Source of the DNA: Vibrio proteolyticus NBRC 13287
GTDB taxonomy: Bacteria; Pseudomonadota; Gammaproteobacteria; Enterobacterales; Vibrionaceae
Assembly (NCBI RefSeq): GCF_000467125.1
Contig: NZ_BATJ01000001.1
Location: forward strand, 496,001-560,000
Direction: 5' to 3'
Length of the DNA stretch: 64,000 bases
Shown here: positions 9,559-17,709 of the stretch, piece by piece
Position numbering within the stretch: the first letter of the stretch is position 1
How the letters are laid out: each line of letters opens with the position of its first letter
Program-made: the position numbers and the translations under genes
The notes under the pieces: model-generated
What the model saw: the letters and a program-made list of their open reading frames with translations, nothing else
Databases searched by the model: none
What the model was told of the DNA's origin: nothing

Positions 9559-9960
9559 ATGAGTCAGGAAATTCACTCTCCAAGAGGCCAACTACTACTA
9601 CGCACTTTAGCGATGCCCGCTGATACCAACGCAAATGGCGATATCTTTGGTGGCTGGATCATGTCCCAACTGGATCTCGCGGGCGGTATTTTAGCCAAAG
9701 AAATCTCCAGCGGGCGTATTGTCACAGTGTCTGTATCGGACATTACGTTCAAAAAGCCCGTACGCGTGGGTGATGTGGTGTGCTGCTATGGCGAATGTAC
9801 CAAGATTGGCCGCACTTCCATGTCGATTAATCTGCAAGTTTGGGTCAAACCCGTCAAAGAACACGGCGTCGGCGAGCGCTTTATGGTGTGTGATGCGACG
9901 TTCAATTATGTCGCCATCGATACTGAAGGGCGCCCTCGCCCGATTCAGAACGCGAACTAG
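9559..9960 (+). CDS. yciA: Acyl-CoA thioesterase YciA
   Basis: Cytoplasmic hot-dog-fold thioesterase that hydrolyses short to medium acyl-CoA esters. The 133 residues have the family motif ANGDIFGGWIMSQLDLAGG, which holds the catalytic Asp and the hot-dog helix, followed by SDITFKKPVRVGDVV. The ATG at 9559 (MSQEIH) is preferred over an in-frame TTG at 9547 because TTGGA at 9547-9551 then serves as ribosome site and homologues start here. Confidence 0.94.
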   Translation: MSQEIHSPRGQLLLRTLAMPADTNANGDIFGGWIMSQLDLAGGILAKEISSGRIVTVSVSDITFKKPVRVGDVVCCYGECTKIGRTSMSINLQVWVKPVKEHGVGERFMVCDATFNYVAIDTEGRPRPIQNAN

Positions 9961-10043
9961 TCTCACTATTTGCACCCCAATGGTGGAAAATCCTCTGAGT
10001 TAGAGTAAATTAGAGAGACTTACACCTTATAAGGACAGCTAAT

Positions 10044-10340
10044 ATGTGGTACGTGATTTTTGCACAAGATATTGAGAACTCATTGGACAAGCGAATGAGT
10101 GTTCGTCCCCAGCATCTTGAGCGATTACAAGCACTTCAGGATGAAGGTCGCCTCCTCACCGCTGGGCCTATGCCGGCGATCGATTCCGATAACCCCGGTG
10201 AAGCCGGTTTTACCGGTTCCACTGTGATCGCAGAATTTGATTCGCTGACTGACGCTCAGTCCTGGGCCGAAGCAGACCCTTATGTCGAAGCCGGTGTCTA
10301 TGCTAATGTCATCGTAAAACCATTTAAAAAAGTATTCTAA
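10044..10340 (+). CDS. yciI: YciI family protein
   Basis: 98-residue protein of the YciI/YCII family, a ferredoxin-like alpha+beta fold related to dehydrochlorinases. Its physiological substrate is unknown. It starts [17 protein letters not shown], with the conserved R..HL segment ([11 protein letters not shown]) and the DPY motif ([14 protein letters not shown]). Ribosome site AAGGA is at 10031-10035. The aspS start follows one base after the stop, so the two are co-transcribed. Confidence 0.93.
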   Translation: MWYVIFAQDIENSLDKRMSVRPQHLERLQALQDEGRLLTAGPMPAIDSDNPGEAGFTGSTVIAEFDSLTDAQSWAEADPYVEAGVYANVIVKPFKKVF

Positions 10341-10341
10341 A

Positions 10342-10737
10342 ATGAAAAATTATATTGTAGCCGCGTTGGCTGGCTTGGTTTTAATGGGCTGCTCGTCCAG
10401 TTCCAAAGAGCAACGTCAATTGGAGCTGATCGCCAGTAATCGTGCCAACCTGATCATGGCCGAGTTGCCGATTGAGCGTGGCCCGCTGACCATCATGCGT
10501 GCCAGCGCCAAAAAGACCACCATCGAAATCATGATGATTTACAACCAGGACGCGCCGGGTGCGAAGCCAATTAAACAGGTTCTGGCACACAGCATGAACA
10601 GCTACTGCACCAACGACAGCGTAGCCGCCAACCTTGAACTTGGTATCGATTACCGCATTAAGATGCGCAGTAGCCGTGGCCAGTTGATGGTCGATCAGAT
10701 GGTTAATCGTGATACGTGTAACGCACTGAATAAATAG
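10342..10737 (+). CDS. aspS: Type II secretion pilotin lipoprotein AspS (GspS-beta)
   Basis: Outer-membrane-targeted lipoprotein that guides the GspD secretin to the outer membrane in vibrio-type type II secretion systems. The 131 residues begin with a lipoprotein signal (lipobox LMGC, lipidated Cys at about residue 16), followed by a serine run and a small globular domain with two cysteines (SYCTND and RDTCNAL) that can form a disulphide. From memory the V. cholerae aspS gene also sits next to metE, as here. The type II secretion operon itself is not in the window. Confidence 0.85.
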   Translation: MKNYIVAALAGLVLMGCSSSSKEQRQLELIASNRANLIMAELPIERGPLTIMRASAKKTTIEIMMIYNQDAPGAKPIKQVLAHSMNSYCTNDSVAANLELGIDYRIKMRSSRGQLMVDQMVNRDTCNALNK

Positions 10738-10740
10738 TAA

Positions 10741-10768
10741 AAATGCCGCTTTAAAGCGGCATTTTTTA
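10741..10768. terminator. Bidirectional terminator between aspS and metE
   Basis: Perfect palindrome AAATGCCGCTTTAAAGCGGCATTT with T runs on both strands. It ends aspS on the plus strand and metE on the minus strand. Confidence 0.9.
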
Positions 10769-10777
10769 TGGCTGAAT

Positions 10778-13066
10778 TCAAGCATTTTCAGCCCATTCGC
10801 TACGCAGCACTTTCGCTGCCGAGACTAAGTTCGCCAAGGCGGCTTCTGTCTCGCTCCAATTACGCGTCTTCAGACCACAATCCGGGTTAACCCACAAACG
10901 TTCGGCCGGAATTTTCTCAGCTGCCTTACGTAACAACCCTTCAATCCATTCTTCGCTTGGGATGTTTGGCGAGTGGATATCATACACACCCGGACCAATC
11001 TCATTCGGATAGTTAAACTCTTCAAACGCTTTGAGCAATTCCATGTTAGAACGCGAGGTTTCAATCGTGATCACATCAGCATCCAGTTCTGCCACTGACT
11101 CGATGATCTCATTGAATTCGCTGTAACACATGTGGGTATGGATCTGCGTCTCTGGTTTCGCGATAGCGGCCGAGATCTTGAACGCTTCCACCGCCCACTT
11201 CAGATACGTTTGATGATCGCGTTTTTTCAGCGGTAAACCTTCGCGAATGGCTGGTTCATCAATCTGAATGATGTTGATTCCTGCCGATTGCAGATCGTGG
11301 ACCTCATCACGCAGGGCAAACGCCAGTTGCTGAGCGATCTCTTTGCGACTGATATCTTCACGCGGGAAAGTCCAGCACAGAATGGTGACCGGGCCTGTCA
11401 GCATCCCTTTCATCTGCTTTGAGGTCAAAGACTGTGCATAGGTTGACCAGGCCACGGTAATCGGCTGTTCACGTTCAATATCTGCCACGACAATCGCGGG
11501 TTTCACGCAGCGCGAGCCATAACTTTGTACCCAGCCAAATTGAGTCGTCTGGAAACCCGCCAGATTTTCGGCGAAATATTCCACCATATCGTTGCGTTCG
11601 GCTTCACCGTGAACCAGCACATCCAAATCCAGCGCTTCCTGACGCTTCACCGTGTCGGCGATATGCGCCTGCATTGCCTCAATGTATTCTGCTTCAGACA
11701 ATTGGCCGGCACGATAGGCGCTACGCTGGGTGCGGATCTCGCCAGTTTGAGGAAATGAACCAATCGTAGTGGTTGGCAATAGGGGCAGGCCTAAGACTTC
11801 ATTCTGATGAACCGCTCGCTCAGCGTACGGCGCACTACGTTGAGCCAGTGCGGCCGTCAGTGTGTTCAAACGAGCTTTCACAGCAGGTTTGTTCACATGG
11901 GAGGCTGAACGGCGAGCTAAGATCGGCTGGCTGTAGGTATCGCACGCTAAGATAGCCTCCTGATCCCCATCCAGCGCTTTGCCCAATAGCGCTACTTCCG
12001 TCACTTTCTGTTTGGCAAACGCAAACCAGTTTTTAACTTCATCGCTCAGTGCCGGTTCCAGTTCCAGGTCAACAGGGCTGTGCAACAGTGAGCACGAGCT
12101 GGCGAGCCACAAACGTTCTCCGAGTTGTTGTTTTATCGGCTCCAGGCGCTCACGCCATGCCGCCAAATCCGCGCGCCACACATTACGGCCATTCACCACC
12201 CCAGCAGACAGCACCCAATCCTGTGGCAATTTCTCAACGACTGCTGCCAGTTGTTCAGGCGCCGCCGACAAGTCAACGTGCAAACCCTGAATCGGCAGCT
12301 CGACAATACGCTCAAGCGTGTCTTCCACCGAATCGAAATAAGTGGTCAACAGCAGTTTGACTTCACCCTGAATCACCTGATAACCCAGCTTAAACGCATC
12401 CAGCCAGGCTTTGTCCAGTTCAAGGGCCAGAATAGGTTCATCAATTTGTACCCATTCAATGCCGTGATTCGCCAGTTTACTCAAAATGCCCTGATAGGCC
12501 GTCAGAAGACGTGGCAACAGAGACAGACGGTCGAAGCCTTCATCCACTTCTTTTCCCAGATACAGGTAACTCAGTGGGCCCAGTAGCACCGGCTTCACCT
12601 GATGTCCAACAGCGACGGCTTCACCGACCTCTTCAAACAGCTGAGGCCAGCTCACTTCAAAACGGTCATCCCGGCTGAACTCAGGCACGATATAGTGATA
12701 ATTTGTGTTAAACCATTTGGTCATGTCAGATGCCGCGCTACCACTGCAACCACAGTCTGATTGTGATTGACCACGACCAACGCGGAATAACGTGTCCAGA
12801 TCCGGAGCACCGTTTCGATGACGCTTAGGAACATGACCAAGCAATAGCGTGGTCGTTAACACATGATCGTACCAAGCAAAATCGCCAGCAGTAACGTAAC
12901 TCAACCCCGCATCTGCCTGCGTGTGCCAGTGTGTTTGACGTAAATCCGCTCCCACTGTTTTCAATGCCTGCTGATCAATTTCACCGCGCCAGTACTTCTC
13001 TAACGCGAATTTTAGTTCTCGTTTTTCACCAATGCGCGGATAGCCAAGAATGTGCGTTGTTGTCAT
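10778..13066 (-). CDS. metE: Cobalamin-independent methionine synthase
   Basis: Transfers the methyl group of 5-methyltetrahydropteroyltriglutamate to homocysteine to make methionine without B12. The 762-residue length matches MetE. The N-terminal half starts [17 protein letters not shown]. The C-terminal catalytic half carries the zinc ligands in THMCYSEFN (His, Cys) and [10 protein letters not shown] (Cys), and the [11 protein letters not shown] motif. It is divergent from metR, which activates metE with homocysteine in enterics. MetJ-like boxes lie in the shared promoter region. Confidence 0.98.
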   Translation of the reverse strand: MTTTHILGYPRIGEKRELKFALEKYWRGEIDQQALKTVGADLRQTHWHTQADAGLSYVTAGDFAWYDHVLTTTLLLGHVPKRHRNGAPDLDTLFRVGRGQSQSDCGCSGSAASDMTKWFNTNYHYIVPEFSRDDRFEVSWPQLFEEVGEAVAVGHQVKPVLLGPLSYLYLGKEVDEGFDRLSLLPRLLTAYQGILSKLANHGIEWVQIDEPILALELDKAWLDAFKLGYQVIQGEVKLLLTTYFDSVEDTLERIVELPIQGLHVDLSAAPEQLAAVVEKLPQDWVLSAGVVNGRNVWRADLAAWRERLEPIKQQLGERLWLASSCSLLHSPVDLELEPALSDEVKNWFAFAKQKVTEVALLGKALDGDQEAILACDTYSQPILARRSASHVNKPAVKARLNTLTAALAQRSAPYAERAVHQNEVLGLPLLPTTTIGSFPQTGEIRTQRSAYRAGQLSEAEYIEAMQAHIADTVKRQEALDLDVLVHGEAERNDMVEYFAENLAGFQTTQFGWVQSYGSRCVKPAIVVADIEREQPITVAWSTYAQSLTSKQMKGMLTGPVTILCWTFPREDISRKEIAQQLAFALRDEVHDLQSAGINIIQIDEPAIREGLPLKKRDHQTYLKWAVEAFKISAAIAKPETQIHTHMCYSEFNEIIESVAELDADVITIETSRSNMELLKAFEEFNYPNEIGPGVYDIHSPNIPSEEWIEGLLRKAAEKIPAERLWVNPDCGLKTRNWSETEAALANLVSAAKVLRSEWAENA

Positions 13067-13105
13067 ATCGTTTCCCTTACTGTTGAATTCTCACCGACAG
13101 ACAAA

Positions 13106-13121
13106 AGATGTCTGGATGGCT
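13106..13121. promoter_or_regulatory. Possible MetJ boxes close to metE
   Basis: AGATGTCT (13106-13113) and GGATGGCT (13114-13121) lie in tandem, with 7 and 5 of 8 matches to the met box AGACGTCT, 40 bases upstream of metE. Weaker than the site at 13212. Confidence 0.4.
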
Positions 13122-13211
13122 AAAACTATCGCGCCGTTCCTCAGCTCGTACAAGCGCCAATTATTCAACTTGTTTATTAGTTTTCTTCATAGTGAATAAT
13201 TTAACACCAAC

Positions 13212-13227
13212 AGACGTCTAGACGTTT
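13212..13227. promoter_or_regulatory. MetJ operator, two tandem met boxes
   Basis: AGACGTCT at 13212-13219 is a perfect met box and is followed immediately by AGACGTTT (7 of 8). Two adjacent boxes are the minimal MetJ operator. It lies between the divergent metE and metR and could repress either or both when S-adenosylmethionine is plentiful. Confidence 0.8.
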
Positions 13228-13295
13228 ACAACCCCAAACATTCAGAGTAATGTTAAAAGGCTTCATGGAGAGGGGAATTAAAATGAGAGGATTTC

Positions 13296-14207
13296 ATGAT
13301 TGAGCTAAAACATTTACGGACGTTGACGTCTCTGCGTGATACCGGGTCGCTGACCGCCACCGCGACGGCGCTGCACTTAACGCAGTCCGCCCTTTCTCAT
13401 CAGCTCAAGGATCTCGAAGCTCGCATTGGCGGACAGTTATTTTTACGTAAAACCCGCCCGGTCAAATTCACCTCAGAAGGTGATATTTTGTTGCGGGTGG
13501 CAGATGAAGTCCTACCCCGCCTGGCCAAAGCTGAAAATGAGCTTGCCAGCCTCAAAGAAGATGTAAACGGACGACTGCATATGGCGATTGAATGCCATTC
13601 TTGTTTTCAGTGGTTGATGCCAGCCCTCAAAGAGTATCAAGTCGCCTGGCCGAGTGTTACTTTGGACTTCTCATCAGGTTTCGGTTTCGAACCTTTGCCA
13701 GCGCTGCTGGCTGGCGACCTCGATCTGGTGATCACCTCCGATATCCAGCCTCGTTCTGAAGTGCACTACGAACCTTTATTTGATTTTGAGATGCGACTGA
13801 TTACCGCCACACATCATCCGTTAGCAGACAAAACCTGTATTGAACCGCAGGATCTGGCCGACCAGACCATGCTGTCCTATCCGGTACAAAAGCAGCGACT
13901 GGATGTGGTGAAACACTTTCTGCATCCCGCTGGTGTGGAACCCGCGAAATGGAAGCAAGCCGACAACACTCTGATGTTGGTTCAGATGGTCTCAGCCGGT
14001 CTTGGTGTCGCCGCCTTGCCAAACTGGGCAATCAGCGAATTTTCTCGTCAGGGGTTGATTGCCAGCCAGCCTCTGGGGAAAGGCTTATGGCGCAGGTTGT
14101 TTGCCGCAACGCGTAACGCCGACAAAGAGAAGCGTTATTTGCAGGCGTTTTTCTCCACCGCACGCCAACAATGCAAAAGCCACCTTGAGGGGATCAAGAT
14201 GGCTTAA
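13296..14207 (+). CDS. metR: LysR-type activator of methionine genes
   Basis: DNA-binding regulator that activates metE (and in enterics metF and glyA) with homocysteine as co-activator. The 303 residues show a LysR helix-turn-helix near the N-terminus (TATATALHLTQSALSHQLKDLE) and a periplasmic-binding-like effector domain. The divergent position next to metE is the classic arrangement. An ATG is preceded by GAGAGG upstream. Confidence 0.96.
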   Translation: MIELKHLRTLTSLRDTGSLTATATALHLTQSALSHQLKDLEARIGGQLFLRKTRPVKFTSEGDILLRVADEVLPRLAKAENELASLKEDVNGRLHMAIECHSCFQWLMPALKEYQVAWPSVTLDFSSGFGFEPLPALLAGDLDLVITSDIQPRSEVHYEPLFDFEMRLITATHHPLADKTCIEPQDLADQTMLSYPVQKQRLDVVKHFLHPAGVEPAKWKQADNTLMLVQMVSAGLGVAALPNWAISEFSRQGLIASQPLGKGLWRRLFAATRNADKEKRYLQAFFSTARQQCKSHLEGIKMA

Positions 14208-14225
14208 AAACACATACAACGGCGT

Positions 14226-14426
14226 TTAACGCTGATAAGCTTTAAACTGGTTGGTCAGCGGATCGTATTGATAACCAAGCATGTCCAGCTTACCAACCAC
14301 AGCTTCCACGTCCATCTCATACATGCTGACCAGCTCTTCAAAACTGTCGCATTCCAGACGCAACTTTTCATTCACAATCCCCAGCAGAATAATACTGTCC
14401 AGATTGTTGACGTTGCTTAAATCCAT
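14226..14426 (-). CDS. DUF4250 domain protein
   Basis: 66-residue protein of the DUF4250 family, function unknown. The family pattern is visible: an N-terminal NVNNLDSIILLGIVNEKLR, a central helix (SFEELVSMYEMD) and the C-terminal LGYQYDPLTNQF. It resembles a small winged-helix-like or CUE-like helical domain without catalytic residues. It has a ribosome site (AGGAG at 14434-14438 on the minus strand) and converges on metR. Confidence 0.85.
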   Translation of the reverse strand: MDLSNVNNLDSIILLGIVNEKLRLECDSFEELVSMYEMDVEAVVGKLDMLGYQYDPLTNQFKAYQR

Positions 14427-14503
14427 GGGCCACGCTCCTGTACCAAGTGACGGTCACTCTTTCAAGCGTAGCTGTTAATCATGGATTGAACAGTGAACCT
14501 GCT

Positions 14504-15184
14504 CTAAAGATGAAACAATCCGCTGTTGATGTAAGCACTACCAATCACGCACACCAGTGCGACAGCCAGTTGCACTTTGTTGACCGTTTTGCTGGTAAAG
14601 ATGTGCCAGCACCAGACAATGATCGCCGTTAACATCACCGCAAAACCGACCAGTATTTGCTGGGTGGCGACTGCCAGCGCCTGTTCATCGAGTGAATAGG
14701 CGTGCAATAGTACGATGAGAGCAATCAACATCGCCGCTACAACGCCTGAAAAAGGCAAAATACGATGAAATGCCTGCAGACGCGTGCGAGCGACGGTTAA
14801 CAGAAGATGAGCAAATGCACCACCAAGCAGCAGTACCATCGTCAACATCGCCAACATGCCCGCTCCTGTTGCCTGTCCGGCAATCTGTGCTCCGACAAAG
14901 CCAGCAGCCAAACCATCGGCCAGATACATGACCCACATCGGCCCGCGTTCACGGGTTTTCTTGGTCTGAACCTGGGAATAAAAATAAAACAGGGCAAATA
15001 CGACGAGAAAAGCCTGGATTTGAATTGACGCAATCGCCAACCACAGGATGGCTAGCGCCGGAAGAAGTTTGTGGATACGCCCACGCTGACCCGGACAGAT
15101 TTCACCTTTGGTCAGCACCAGAGTCAGCACCAGTTGCGCTCCCAACAGCATTGGAGCGAACAGTGTCAGTAGAGATTGAATCAT
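14504..15184 (-). CDS. Conserved integral membrane protein
   Basis: 226 residues with about seven hydrophobic helices and short loops. Charged residues cluster in the KGEICPGQRGRIHK and KKTRERGP loops, which by the positive-inside rule face the cytoplasm. No catalytic motif or known transporter signature was recognised. It is a single gene between the DUF4250 gene and the M23 peptidase, on the same strand as both. Confidence 0.8.
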   Translation of the reverse strand: MIQSLLTLFAPMLLGAQLVLTLVLTKGEICPGQRGRIHKLLPALAILWLAIASIQIQAFLVVFALFYFYSQVQTKKTRERGPMWVMYLADGLAAGFVGAQIAGQATGAGMLAMLTMVLLLGGAFAHLLLTVARTRLQAFHRILPFSGVVAAMLIALIVLLHAYSLDEQALAVATQQILVGFAVMLTAIIVWCWHIFTSKTVNKVQLAVALVCVIGSAYINSGLFHL

Positions 15185-15231
15185 AGTATGTAATATTACA
15201 GTCCAGTGTTGGGGCGGATGATACCAGACTG

Positions 15232-15261
15232 AAAAAAATCCGTCATGCTAATGACCGGATT
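15232..15261 (-). terminator. Intrinsic terminator after the M23 peptidase gene
   Basis: On the minus strand AATCCGGTCAT / ATGACGGATT forms a stem with a TAGC loop and one bulged base, followed by a run of seven T. Confidence 0.75.
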
Positions 15262-15327
15262 AACCACTCATCCAACGCAGAACATACGGCCTCCGGTGCG
15301 ACCCTTTTTGCAGCGGAGGCTCGAGAG

Positions 15328-16434
15328 CTACAAGGTAGGATTATCTACCCGGCGCCACAAACAGACTTTCTGCTGCGAACGCTGGTCAAGCAACCAGGTA
15401 TACTGACAGTTGTTGTCGTAACTGTAACGGCCTGTCTGAACCTGATAAGGCCCTAAACTGCTTCCCTGCAACGACTGGAAACGCCCCTGGTACAAGAGCG
15501 AAAAGTGCAAGTGAGGCCCGGTTGAAGAGCCCCCTTCACATAACGCCGTTGAGCGCTGGCTGGCGTACACACCCAATTTAGTGTCTTTGGAGACCCACTG
15601 ATTATTGGCAACCTGAATGCCATCCATGTGGTAATAATTCGTTGCCCAACCATTAGGGTTGGTTACCCTGACTTGGCAACGTGACATCACGGTGACATAG
15701 CCATCATGCGCTGCGGTGACGCTGTATGTCGGCGCGCCCCACGCGGGCCAGTCGTAAGAGACGTCGATCGAAGACAACGGGAAGCCGGAGCCACTGTGGG
15801 CATGGGGGCCGTTAGGGATCCAGGAATAGCCCTGACGCCAAGGCCACTGCATGAACCCATACGCTGGCGCGAACCCTGTGCTACGTAGCGCCTGCTGCGG
15901 TGCGGTTTCTGGCTCTGCGACATCCGGCGAACCAAACCAGGCCTGATACTGATCCTGCCAGCGCTGCCAATCCCCTGGAGATTGCAGTTGACGAACAATC
16001 GCCAGCGTTGCGGCATTGTGCTGCTCTGCCGTTAAATTGTCCTGATAATGATAAAAGCGCTGCGACAATTGGTTGGCAACGTCTTTGACCTGCTGAGCAG
16101 ACGGCACCGTTTCCGCCACCTCATCGGTGAGCACGGCCATGGTGGTTAATATCACGCGCGGATCCACTCCGGTCGCGCCCGCCCAATGATTGACGGACTC
16201 AGCCAACTCTTGCCAGTCCGGCCGATGTTGCTGCAAAAAGGTGCGAATATCGAATGGATGAAAATACGGACGGTACACAAACCCTGAATCCGAAATCAGT
16301 CGGTCAGGTACCTGATCAGCGACGAGCGTTTCCGGGTCCCAATTAGGCGTATCCACTTGCGGGTACAACTGGTGAGCATACAACCCACCACTGAAGCAAA
16401 GCAAAGCCAATCCCAGAGATGTTTTTGAATTCAT
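15328..16434 (-). CDS. Secreted M23 metallopeptidase, LasA-like
   Basis: Zinc endopeptidase likely exported and cleaving glycine-rich peptides or peptidoglycan cross-links, as Pseudomonas LasA (staphylolysin) does. The 368 residues comprise an N-terminal signal peptide (SLGLALLCFSGGLYA), a propeptide-like region of about 180 residues, and a C-terminal M23 domain with zinc ligands in HSGSGFPLSSIDVSYDW (His and Asp) and GPHLHFSLL (the HxH motif), plus YYHMDGI. Cysteines near the C-terminus suggest disulphides. ATG at 16434 is chosen over TTG at 16446 because GGAG lies six bases before it. Possible roles are predation, defence or nutrient release, and a type II secretion route is plausible. Neither can be read from sequence. 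Confidence 0.88.
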   Translation of the reverse strand: MNSKTSLGLALLCFSGGLYAHQLYPQVDTPNWDPETLVADQVPDRLISDSGFVYRPYFHPFDIRTFLQQHRPDWQELAESVNHWAGATGVDPRVILTTMAVLTDEVAETVPSAQQVKDVANQLSQRFYHYQDNLTAEQHNAATLAIVRQLQSPGDWQRWQDQYQAWFGSPDVAEPETAPQQALRSTGFAPAYGFMQWPWRQGYSWIPNGPHAHSGSGFPLSSIDVSYDWPAWGAPTYSVTAAHDGYVTVMSRCQVRVTNPNGWATNYYHMDGIQVANNQWVSKDTKLGVYASQRSTALCEGGSSTGPHLHFSLLYQGRFQSLQGSSLGPYQVQTGRYSYDNNCQYTWLLDQRSQQKVCLWRRVDNPTL

Positions 16435-16576
16435 CTTCCTCTCCAATATTTATGAGCAAAAATGCATATTGAAGTATGGTAAATTTTCCTGTTTCGTTGG
16501 TATCACACTTTGGTTCTGAGAGCCATATAGCAGGCAAATGTAAGGAATTGAAAGTGTTAACATGCTCAATGGCGAA

Positions 16577-17227
16577 CTAAAGTTTAGTCATCCAGTTAAC
16601 TAGTTGTACCTGTATTGTATGTCCTGCTTCCTCCAACCACAGCGGGCCGTACGGTGTAATTGTCCAGAGATACACAGCAATATTGCAGACAATCGTCAGC
16701 CACAAAAGCGTTTTAAATGGCTGTTTCTGCGATTTATGACGCAAACGGTGCTGTGCAACCAGCGCTCCGGGCCAGCCGCCCGTAACAGCCAAAAAATGGA
16801 GCGTATTTTCAGAGACACGCCAGTCACCCGCGATCGCGGATCGCTTATCGGCCTTGTACACCAAATACGTCAGCGGGCTCAGGCCAAGATAGAGAGAAAA
16901 CCACAACCAACCTGTGCCATTTAGCCCCGTGATTATACAGACCAGCAGCAAAAAAACGCCACTCAACTGCACCGAAAACGGTATCGCTTTCAGCCCAGCC
17001 AGAGAGACGTCTTTGGCATTGATACGGCCCTGCTTATCTTTCTCTGCTTTAAACGATACCCTCGTATTCACCTTTGGCCACATTGTTCCTCGGTTAAACT
17101 GAGAGATATGCACAAAAACCCGTGATTTACACTGCGGTGATACGATAAATCCATACCCTTTCTCATCATTCCATTCAGTAATCTTGCCTTTCAAATCCCG
17201 TCCTCGGTTGGCTGCGCGTTCTGCCAA
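16577..17227 (-). CDS. Cold-shock domain fused to DUF1294 membrane domain
   Basis: The N-terminal 75 residues form a cold-shock/OB nucleic-acid-binding domain (KGKITEWNDEKGYGFIV, RVFVHISQF). The C-terminal part is a DUF1294 membrane domain with about four helices and the conserved DKRSAIAGDWRVSE and GGWPGALVAQHRLRHKS motifs. This fusion is common in gammaproteobacteria but its function is unknown. The first possible start in the frame is TTG at 17227, without a clear ribosome site. The frame stays open further upstream, so the start is uncertain. Confidence 0.85.
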   Translation of the reverse strand: MAERAANRGRDLKGKITEWNDEKGYGFIVSPQCKSRVFVHISQFNRGTMWPKVNTRVSFKAEKDKQGRINAKDVSLAGLKAIPFSVQLSGVFLLLVCIITGLNGTGWLWFSLYLGLSPLTYLVYKADKRSAIAGDWRVSENTLHFLAVTGGWPGALVAQHRLRHKSQKQPFKTLLWLTIVCNIAVYLWTITPYGPLWLEEAGHTIQVQLVNWMTKL

Positions 17228-17709
17228 TCTAAATGTGTATTCGCGTATCGGTTAAGCGTGTGTTGGTTGACGCTGTCAGAGGTAACTAATTAAAAATCAA
17301 ACCATTAAGGAAAAAAAACGAATATTACGGCGTAGTCTACTCCAATCTCATGATGCGTTCTCAACAACATTTTGCCTTTTGGTTACAGAAATTGATGTAC
17401 TTGAGCAATTACATGTTAAACTCCACCGCTATTTTATCAGGCGGATTATTTTCACCTAATATTACTACGGGTGTTCAGCCACGTTTGCGCGCCACCCACT
17501 GTATATTCCGTGGCAATCTTCGCCTTGAAGTGCACCATACCGACACTTGCAGGATGCTAGTTGCGAGTCATTAATACGGTGACAACGCAAACCGGTTGAC
17601 CGGAAAGGGGCGCAGGAAAAACAGCCACAAAGAAACAGCAGCGAACCTGCTAACAATAAACGGTTGTGTAGCCTGATGCGTCCGAGTGAAGTGAGCAAAA
17701 TTTAAGTTT
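17228..17709. other. Intergenic region upstream of ygiQ
   Basis: A 482-base gap between divergent genes. Its only coding candidate is the short Cys-rich lipoprotein frame on the minus strand at 17465-17698. The AT-rich part (17270-17350) could hold the promoters. No hairpin terminator or known operator was noticed. Confidence 0.5.
17465..17698 (-). CDS. Possible small cysteine-rich lipoprotein
   Basis: A 77-residue frame starting with TTG. It reads as a lipoprotein signal: basic N-terminus (RIRLHNR), hydrophobic core ([10 protein letters not shown]), then CGC as a lipobox. The mature part would be about 50 residues with several more cysteines (SCAP, LRCHR, SCKCR, EDCHG). The start codon is weak and there is no clear ribosome site, so it may not be translated. 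Not recognised as a known family. Confidence 0.4.
   Translation of the reverse strand: MLTSLGRIRLHNRLLLAGSLLFLCGCFSCAPFRSTGLRCHRINDSQLASCKCRYGALQGEDCHGIYSGWRANVAEHP

Noticed and set aside
11525..12586. Several plus-strand frames antisense to metE
   Set aside because: Their composition is that of antisense shadow and none has a ribosome site or family resemblance.
17350..17574. 74-residue plus-strand frame before ygiQ
   Set aside because: No signal peptide, no motif, no ribosome site, and it overlaps a better candidate on the other strand.
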